DNA of 7,591 nt, from the NCBI GenBank assembly GCA_022865865.1, contig JALHTN010000252.1, positions 1 through 7,591 on the forward strand, written 5' to 3'. A model generated the notes under the pieces. The model was not told where the DNA came from and searched no databases. It was given only the letters and a program-made list of their open reading frames with translations. This DNA is from Anaerolineales bacterium. GTDB lineage: Bacteria > Chloroflexota > Anaerolineae > Anaerolineales > UBA4823. The position numbers were made by a program, and so were the translations under genes. Positions within the stretch are counted from its first letter, which is position 1, and each line of letters opens with the position of its first letter. Shown one piece after another: positions 1 through 4,931 of the stretch.

Positions 1-1
1 A

Positions 2-19
2 AGACCGACCCGTCGGTCT
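2..19. promoter_or_regulatory. Candidate TetR-family operator (perfect palindrome)
   Basis: AGACCGAC (2-9) and GTCGGTCT (12-19) are exact reverse complements around a CC centre, giving an 18-base site. GACCGAC/GTCGGTC arms of this kind are typical of operators bound by TetR-family dimers. The site ends 21 bases before the GTG start of the tetR gene, the usual place for autoregulation. No second copy was found by eye elsewhere in the window. The promoter it overlaps is not clear, because the window begins one base before the site. A divergent gene to the left could also be controlled. The palindrome is directly visible; its binding by the neighbouring protein is inferred. Confidence 0.75.
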
Positions 20-40
20 CCAATTGAAAAGGTATCCCGA

Positions 41-673
41 GTGAGATTGAAAGACAGGATTTATCATGAGTCATTAAAACTGTTTTCGACCAAGGGTTAT
101 CTTAACACGTCCATCTCAGACATTATGCAGGCCGCGGATACTTCCAAAGGGGGATTCTATAACCATTTCGAAAGCAAGGAAGACCTATTTTATGAGGTGC
201 TGGCCATTGCACAGGGTATTTGGCGCAAAAAAGTTCTCTATGGTTTGGATGAGATTGAGAGTCCAAAGGAGAAGATACGGAAGATCTTAGAGAACTACCG
301 GGATAGGTATCTGAAAGATGATTATAATTTTCCAGGGGGTTGTATTTTCGTCACTTTTTCAGTTGAATTAGACGACCAGCGACCGGAGTTAATGAAAGAA
401 GTGGCTCAAGGGTTTATGGGTTTGAAGCGCATGCTGAAAAACCTACTGGAAGAAGGCAAAGAAAAAGGGGAATTAAGGGTAGATGTAAACACCGACCGGG
501 CTACCGAGATGATTTTTTCCGGGATGATCGGTTCTTCCGTGCTTTTTGGTGTTGAAAAATCTAATGACAGTTTAGATAGATCAATAAATTCATTGATCAT
601 GTACCTGGATGGTTTGACACCAACCGAATCGCTAGTAGGTATTAATATTGAAGACCATTTATTGGAAATTTAG
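41..673 (+). CDS. TetR/AcrR-family transcriptional regulator
   Basis: A 210-residue protein of normal TetR length, acting as a DNA-binding dimer in the cytoplasm. The N-terminal TetR helix-turn-helix is clear: the first helix covers about residues 4-18 (KDRIYHESLKLFSTKGY), the turn about 24-32, and the recognition helix about 35-43, within the family hallmark SKGGFYNHFESKEDLF. The rest is the variable helical ligand-binding and dimer domain, with a GGCIF segment near residues 99-103 reminiscent of AcrR/LmrA/NemR-like regulators. The start is GTG, preceded by GAAAAGG at 26-32 with an 8-base spacer; no ATG lies upstream in frame. A palindromic operator sits just upstream, so autorepression is likely. 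The gene looks more AT-rich than the binding-protein gene downstream. The effector is unknown; it may be the transporter's ligand or an acyl-CoA, but that is inference. Confidence 0.93.
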   Translation: MRLKDRIYHESLKLFSTKGYLNTSISDIMQAADTSKGGFYNHFESKEDLFYEVLAIAQGIWRKKVLYGLDEIESPKEKIRKILENYRDRYLKDDYNFPGGCIFVTFSVELDDQRPELMKEVAQGFMGLKRMLKNLLEEGKEKGELRVDVNTDRATEMIFSGMIGSSVLFGVEKSNDSLDRSINSLIMYLDGLTPTESLVGINIEDHLLEI

Positions 674-726
674 TATCAGTACAATATGAGTAGCAATTAC
701 ATTATCAAAGGTTGTGGAGAAAGGTT
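674..726 (+). other. Short intergenic gap, tetR to dppB
   Basis: This stretch of 53 bases has no hairpin followed by a T-run and no second copy of the tetR operator. It ends in the ribosome binding site of the permease gene (GGAGAAAGG at 715-723). Transcription from tetR could therefore run into the transporter genes. No convincing promoter was seen here, though a weak one cannot be excluded. Confidence 0.55.
715..723 (+). promoter_or_regulatory. Ribosome binding site that decides the dppB start
   Basis: GGAGAAAGG lies 3 bases before ATG 727, with its GGAG core 8 bases before the start. The alternative TTG 712 lies in front of this motif and has no purine-rich site of its own, so the ATG is the better start. 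Confidence 0.7.
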
Positions 727-1680
727 ATGAGTTCCCTAATTGGTCGCAGGTTGATTCTTGCTGTAGTAACCCTCTTCATTGTTTCTTTAATCGTCTTCCT
801 AGGTGTTGAAGCGTTGCCGGGCGATACAGCGACGGCATATCTTGGTCAATCAGCAACCCCAGAAAGTTTGGCTTCCTTGCGTGAAGAGTTTGGTCTCAAT
901 GCCCCGGTTTACCAACGATACCTGGACTGGTTGGGGGGGGTATTAAAAGGTGACTTAGGGGACTCGATGTCCAAAAGGAAACCCGTTGCTGAACTCATCG
1001 GCAACCGTTTCCGTAATACCATTGTATTGGCTACCGCTGCAGCGCTGATAGGTATTCCGTTGGCGATCGTATTAGGTGTCATTGCGGGTCTGACGCGCGA
1101 TAAATGGCCGGATGTATTTGTTTCAACTACCTCGATCATGGGTATGACTCTTCCTGGATTCGTCACAGCGACGATCTTGATATATTTTTTCGCAATCCGC
1201 CTGGAGTGGTTCCCGGCGATCACGCTGGTCCCATCAGATGTTCCTGTTCTTGAATTATTACCGAATATCGTTTTGCCAATTATCACCCTGACTCTGATCA
1301 TGGTGGCTCACATTCTGCGCCTGGTACGCACCAACATGATCGATGTGCTGACGAGCGATTACATCCAGATGGCAAAATTGAAAGGGGTGCCATACTGGCA
1401 AATCGTTTTTAAGCATGCCTTGCCAAATGCCATGCTGCCGACGATAAATGTGGTTGCCCTGACACTGGCCTGGTTGTTGGGAGGGGTTGCCATCATCGAG
1501 ACCGTGTTCAACTACCCAGGTATCGGACAGCTCATGATTACCGGAATTACTGACCGGGACTTTGCTCTGGTACAGGGGATCGCCATCATATTAGCTGTTA
1601 TCTATATAATATTAAATTTAATTGCAGACGTACTGTCTATGTTCCTTAATCCGAAGTTGAGAACCGCGCGCGGGCATTAG
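727..1680 (+). CDS. dppB: Dipeptide/oligopeptide-type ABC transporter permease, DppB/OppB family
   Basis: Integral membrane subunit of an ABC importer, 317 residues, normal for DppB. The first transmembrane helix is at about 9-27, then a conserved external region with ALPGDTATAYLG (29-40), LREEFGLNAPVYQRYLDWL (51-69) and GDLGDSM. Further helices lie at about 98-121, 133-158, 180-198, 238-258 and 283-306. The EAA loop that docks on the ATPase is at about 211-233 (MAKLKG through HALPNA), followed by FNYPGIGQL (261-269). ATG 727 is preferred over TTG 712 (same frame, five codons earlier) because GGAGAAAGG lies at 715-723, well placed for 727 and after 712. A run of eight G at 933-940 encodes part of LGGV and is prone to slippage. 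The dpp name reflects family only; the ligand could be a peptide, a metal complex or another small compound. Confidence 0.93.
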   Translation: MSSLIGRRLILAVVTLFIVSLIVFLGVEALPGDTATAYLGQSATPESLASLREEFGLNAPVYQRYLDWLGGVLKGDLGDSMSKRKPVAELIGNRFRNTIVLATAAALIGIPLAIVLGVIAGLTRDKWPDVFVSTTSIMGMTLPGFVTATILIYFFAIRLEWFPAITLVPSDVPVLELLPNIVLPIITLTLIMVAHILRLVRTNMIDVLTSDYIQMAKLKGVPYWQIVFKHALPNAMLPTINVVALTLAWLLGGVAIIETVFNYPGIGQLMITGITDRDFALVQGIAIILAVIYIILNLIADVLSMFLNPKLRTARGH

Positions 1681-1731
1681 GTCACAAATTTATTGGTATC
1701 ATGGTGGTACCTTTGATTTTCGGAGGCATGT
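1681..1731 (+). other. Short intergenic gap, dppB to dppC
   Basis: This 51-base gap ends in the strong Shine-Dalgarno sequence CGGAGG (1721-1726), five bases before ATG 1732. A small imperfect hairpin (GGTATC with GGTACC, one G-U pair) precedes it, with only a short T-rich tail after it. It is too weak to call a terminator, so co-transcription of the permeases is expected. Confidence 0.5.
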
Positions 1732-2631
1732 ATGACAATAGCATCACCATCTGCTGAGGGTACAACAATTGTAAAACGTCGCAGTCCATTAGCAGAAACC
1801 TGGGAGAATTTACGCCGCTCCTGGGCAGGTATGCTTGGATTGGCATTGATCATCGGGCATATCATCATTGCGGCGACCTCCCCTTATTGGGTGCCTCAAG
1901 ATCCGTTTGAAATGAATGCGCAGATCCGAAATCAACAACCATCAGTGGAACATCTCTTTGGAACCGATAAACTTGGCCGAGATGTATTCTCCCGCTCCAT
2001 GGTGGGCGGCCGGGTTACTCTGGTCGTCACCCTGATCGCCATTGTAATCGCCATTGTATGGGGGGGCTTGTTGGGCATCTTGCTTGGTTTACTCAACGGA
2101 CGAGCTGATGAACTAATCATGCGCCTGGTTGACGCCATGCTATCGATACCATGGTTGCTTCTGTTGCTTATCATTATCAGCGCGATGGGGACCAAGATGT
2201 GGGTGCAGACATTGACCTTCGGCTTCACTTATGGGATTCTGACGATCCGTGTGGCCCGGGCAGCGACGCTGGACTTTGTAACCAGTGAATTTCTTCTTGC
2301 AGCGCGGGCAAGAGGAGAACGGAAGCGCACCATCGTAATGAAGGAATTATTACCCAACGTGCGAGATGTGCTGTTAGTCGATGGCTCCATGAATTGGTCA
2401 TGGATGCTGTTGGGCTTCACCTCACTCTCCTTCCTGGGTTTTGGGGTAGCACCACCCACGCCAGATTGGGGTTTTATGATTGCAAAAAATCGTGAGATTA
2501 TGGCAATTCAGCCCTGGTCAGTATTTGGACCCGTGATTATGTTGAGCACCTTGATAATTGGGATTAATTTCTTCTCGGATGCCTTCGCAAAAGCGCTTGG
2601 ATTGGACCGCAGTCAGGGAGCACCTGTATGA
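1732..2631 (+). CDS. dppC: Dipeptide/oligopeptide-type ABC transporter permease, DppC/OppC family
   Basis: Second membrane subunit of the importer, 299 residues, normal length. A cytoplasmic N-terminus (1-32) leads to the first transmembrane helix at about 33-51. The family signature HLFGTDKLGRDVFSR follows at 74-88, with further hydrophobic helices at about 95-121, 135-151, 160-175 and 263-285. The EAA loop is at about 187-209 (LLAARARGERKRTIVMKELLPN). The late motif LGFGVAPPTPDWG (235-247) is diagnostic of DppC/OppC. The start is set by CGGAGG five bases upstream; ATG 1728 is in another frame and gives only nine codons. The gene overlaps the ATPase gene by ATGA, implying translational coupling. 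A run of seven G at 2060-2066 (WGGL) mirrors the G-tract in dppB. It would pair with DppB to form the channel; the substrate is not deducible. Confidence 0.93.
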   Translation: MTIASPSAEGTTIVKRRSPLAETWENLRRSWAGMLGLALIIGHIIIAATSPYWVPQDPFEMNAQIRNQQPSVEHLFGTDKLGRDVFSRSMVGGRVTLVVTLIAIVIAIVWGGLLGILLGLLNGRADELIMRLVDAMLSIPWLLLLLIIISAMGTKMWVQTLTFGFTYGILTIRVARAATLDFVTSEFLLAARARGERKRTIVMKELLPNVRDVLLVDGSMNWSWMLLGFTSLSFLGFGVAPPTPDWGFMIAKNREIMAIQPWSVFGPVIMLSTLIIGINFFSDAFAKALGLDRSQGAPV

Positions 2632-4769
2632 GCGATTGTCTGGTCGATGTCAACGATTTGACAATTGGCTACTATACCCAGCGTAAGACGCTGGTACATG
2701 TGCTCAAGGGTGTGAATCTGCAGATCAAGCCTGGAGAAACGCTGGGATTGGTCGGCGAATCAGGCTGTGGTAAAAGCACCCTCGGGCAGGCCATGATGGG
2801 CTATCTACGCCCAGGTTCCCAGATCCTTGCAGGCTCGGTCCAATTTGAAGAAAATGATATATTCAACCTGACCAACAAACAGCTCGAGTCGATTCGCGGT
2901 AGGCAAATTGCCCTGATCCCTCAGAATGCAGGAGATTCATTAACACCAACAATGCGAGTTGGCAAACAAATTTTGGAAGCAATTGAGTTGAACGCCAATC
3001 TCTCGGGGTCTGAAGCAAAAGATCGCATGATAGAACTACTGGGTCAGGTGCGCCTGCCGCATCCTGAAGTGATGGGAGAGCGTTATCCACATGAGTTATC
3101 TGGAGGTCAGCAGCAGCGAGCTGTAATTGCGATGGCGCTGGCAGCTGAACCTGAAATGTTGATCCTGGATGAACCAACCACCGGTCTCGATGTGACCACC
3201 CAGGCTCACATTCTCAACCTGCTGAGGGATATTGTTTCAGAGATGGGCACAGCCATGATGTATATCAGTCACGACCTGGGTGTGATCGCCAGGGTAAGTG
3301 ATCGTGTAGCGCTGATGTATGCGGGTGAGATCATCGAAGATACAGATGTAGTTGAAATGTTCCGGGTGCCAGCCCACCCTTATGCGCGTGGTTTGCTCGA
3401 ATCAATACCCCGCTTGACCCTTTCTGGTATTCCCAACTCTATGCCCGGTCAACCCCCGATCCCAGGGACTGAACCCGGTTGTTCCTTCGCTCCACGCTGC
3501 AAGTTCACCAGCGATATTTGCACATCTGAGCAACCCGAATTGAAGGCTATTCAAGGGACAGAACATCTGGTGCGCTGCCATAATTGGGAAGAAGTCCTGG
3601 CAACTGATTTCTCGCAGGAATTGGAGCAAGTTTTTCACACCGTCAGCCGTGCCACCCATGACGAGCCGGCCATCGAAATCTCTGGGATGGCGATCTCATA
3701 TTATCGTCCTAAACTTATGGAGCGTATACGAAATGAGCCAGAACCACCAGCTACGGTCAGTGATATCACGCTTTCAGTTCAAAGAGGTGAAACCCTGGCC
3801 CTAGTTGGAGAGAGCGGCAGTGGCAAGACTACGATCGTTCGCACCCTGGCAGGGCTATTGCCAGCCAAGGATGGCAATATAAAATTTGAAGATTTCGATT
3901 TGTCAGTTGAGGTGGACAAGCGTCCGATGCAGTTGTGTAAAGATATCCAATTGATATTCCAGAACCCGGATGCTTCACTAAATCCCAGGCATAATGTAGC
4001 CGAAATCCTCGACCAACCACTCAAATTGTATTTCCCCAAGATGACGCGTGATGAACGAAGAGCCAGGCAAGGCGAACTGCTCGAACGTGTACGTTTGGAT
4101 GAACGCTACCGACTGCGCTACCCAGGACAGATGTCTGGAGGAGAGAAGCAGCGTGTGGCTATTGCCCGGGCGTTTGCTGCCGATCCTGAGGTTGTACTGT
4201 GTGACGAGGTGACGTCAGCCCTGGATGTATCGGTTCAAGCTGCAGTCCTGGATTTGCTGGCTGACCTGCAGCAGGAACGTAATACGACTTATATTTTCAT
4301 CGCCCACGACTTGGCAGTCGTGAAAGCAATTGCTGATCGCGTGGCGGTGCTTTACCAGGGTCGCTTATGCGAAGTAGGAACTGTGGATGAAATCTACTCA
4401 GCCCCCTTCCATCCCTACACAGAGACTCTCCTGGGCGCGATTTTAGTGCCAGATCCAGATTATGAACCGCAGCTTCTGGCCAGCGACACTCCTGAACTTG
4501 CACCACCAGCGCAAGGCTGCGCTTTCCAGCGACGCTGTCCCTATTGTCTGGGAGATGTTTGCATACAAGAAACACCCCCCTGGCAATCTCCTGCTGCTGC
4601 CAATGGGCATCAAATTCGTTGCCACATTCCAATCGAGGAATTGGACAAGATCACCCGAGAACAGAAACTTGTCCAGGTCAATGGGTCACAGGCATTTGAA
4701 ATTGCTCCCCAATTGATTACTCCGAACAGCTCACGTGTGGATGTAACATCATCAACTGAAGAAAGGTGA
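2628..4769 (+). CDS. Fused dipeptide/oligopeptide-type ABC transporter ATPase (DppD-DppF in one chain)
   Basis: A 713-residue protein with two complete nucleotide-binding domains, supplying both ATPases of the importer at the inner face of the membrane. Module 1: Walker A GESGCGKST (43-51), Q-loop Q99, signature LSGGQ (157-161), Walker B ending D181-E182, switch His215, then the HPY-type C-terminal extension (AHPYARGLL, 249-257) with Cys285, 291, 298 and 317. Module 2: Walker A GESGSGKTT (394-402), Q445, signature MSGGE (502-506), Walker B ending D526-E527, His560, then FHPYTETLL (594-602) and Cys631, 637, 645 and 665, plus an extra Cys640. Both sites look catalytically intact; module 2 has Val528 where Pro is usual after the catalytic Glu. 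Related transporters often have two separate proteins of about 320-340 residues; fusions such as GsiA and YejF are known. The start overlaps the dppC stop, with AGGGAG at 2615-2620. Confidence 0.95.
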   Translation: MSDCLVDVNDLTIGYYTQRKTLVHVLKGVNLQIKPGETLGLVGESGCGKSTLGQAMMGYLRPGSQILAGSVQFEENDIFNLTNKQLESIRGRQIALIPQNAGDSLTPTMRVGKQILEAIELNANLSGSEAKDRMIELLGQVRLPHPEVMGERYPHELSGGQQQRAVIAMALAAEPEMLILDEPTTGLDVTTQAHILNLLRDIVSEMGTAMMYISHDLGVIARVSDRVALMYAGEIIEDTDVVEMFRVPAHPYARGLLESIPRLTLSGIPNSMPGQPPIPGTEPGCSFAPRCKFTSDICTSEQPELKAIQGTEHLVRCHNWEEVLATDFSQELEQVFHTVSRATHDEPAIEISGMAISYYRPKLMERIRNEPEPPATVSDITLSVQRGETLALVGESGSGKTTIVRTLAGLLPAKDGNIKFEDFDLSVEVDKRPMQLCKDIQLIFQNPDASLNPRHNVAEILDQPLKLYFPKMTRDERRARQGELLERVRLDERYRLRYPGQMSGGEKQRVAIARAFAADPEVVLCDEVTSALDVSVQAAVLDLLADLQQERNTTYIFIAHDLAVVKAIADRVAVLYQGRLCEVGTVDEIYSAPFHPYTETLLGAILVPDPDYEPQLLASDTPELAPPAQGCAFQRRCPYCLGDVCIQETPPWQSPAAANGHQIRCHIPIEELDKITREQKLVQVNGSQAFEIAPQLITPNSSRVDVTSSTEER

Positions 4770-4795
4770 GAGCTGCTCTTGAAATAACAGCTCTC
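4768..4795 (+). terminator. Candidate intercistronic hairpin / weak terminator or attenuator
   Basis: GAGAGCTG (4768-4775) and CAGCTCTC (4788-4795) form a perfect 8-bp stem with a 12-base loop, followed by the T-rich TATTTTG. The left arm begins within the stop codon of the ATPase gene. The short stem and mixed tail suggest partial termination or protection of the mRNA 3' end. The left arm could also fold within itself (AGAGC T GCTCT, 4771... region) or pair with a second CAGCTC at 4816-4821. The pairing is visible; the function is inferred. Confidence 0.5.
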
Positions 4796-4798
4796 TAT

Positions 4799-4810
4799 TT
4801 TGTATACAAA
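4799..4810. promoter_or_regulatory. 12-base perfect palindrome upstream of the binding-protein gene, candidate operator
   Basis: TTTGTATACAAA equals its own reverse complement, with its centre between 4804 and 4805. It lies about 120 bases before the binding-protein start, just after the hairpin that closes the ATPase gene. It does not resemble the GACCGAC palindrome at 2-19, so it would need a different regulator. GTATAC-centred sites of this look are known for some GntR-family regulators. It also contains a -10-like TATAC. AT-rich palindromes of this size can arise by chance, so confidence is moderate to low. Confidence 0.35.
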
Positions 4811-4830
4811 CCTAGCAGCTCGTAGATATG

Positions 4831-4840
4831 AGGAGGTGAT
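4831..4840 (+). promoter_or_regulatory. Extended perfect Shine-Dalgarno match far upstream of the binding-protein gene
   Basis: AGGAGGTGAT complements ten consecutive bases of the conserved 3' end of bacterial 16S rRNA, longer than any other ribosome binding site in the window. It lies 91 bases before the binding-protein start, which has its own good site. An ATG at 4839 overlaps it and opens a 23-codon frame ending in TGA at 4908-4910, but the spacing is too short for efficient initiation there. ATG 4828 gives only three codons. It may be a ribosome standby site, a leader-peptide remnant or chance. Confidence 0.35.
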
Positions 4841-4918
4841 GAGTATCGAAATAGCAAACAAAGCAGTCCCATTTATATCTATGTTTTATCAGAAGTTAAT
4901 TTTGAATTGACAATCCGT

Positions 4919-4927
4919 AAGGAGGAG
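4919..4927 (+). promoter_or_regulatory. Ribosome binding site of the binding-protein gene
   Basis: AAGGAGGAG precedes two consecutive ATG codons (4929 and 4932). The AGGAGG core (4920-4925) is 3 bases from the first and 6 from the second, so the second ATG has the better spacing. The choice changes the protein by one residue only. Confidence 0.7.
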
Positions 4928-4931
4928 TATG

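Noticed and set aside
712..726. TTG 712 as the start of dppB
   Set aside because: The purine-rich ribosome binding site lies after this codon and is well spaced for ATG 727; the family N-terminus also fits the shorter form.
909..1301. 130-codon minus-strand frame opposite dppB
   Set aside because: No recognisable family; dppB has full family motifs on the plus strand. Treated as an antisense shadow, like those at 1932-2228, 2863-3177 and 4297-4632.
1694..1711. Small hairpin between dppB and dppC (GGTATC / GGTACC)
   Set aside because: Only six pairs including one G-U, with only a short T-rich tail; too weak to call a terminator or operator.
4462..4716. 84-codon plus-strand frame inside the ATPase gene
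   Set aside because: It lies wholly within the last part of the fused ATPase in another frame, where the true frame carries the conserved cysteine motif.
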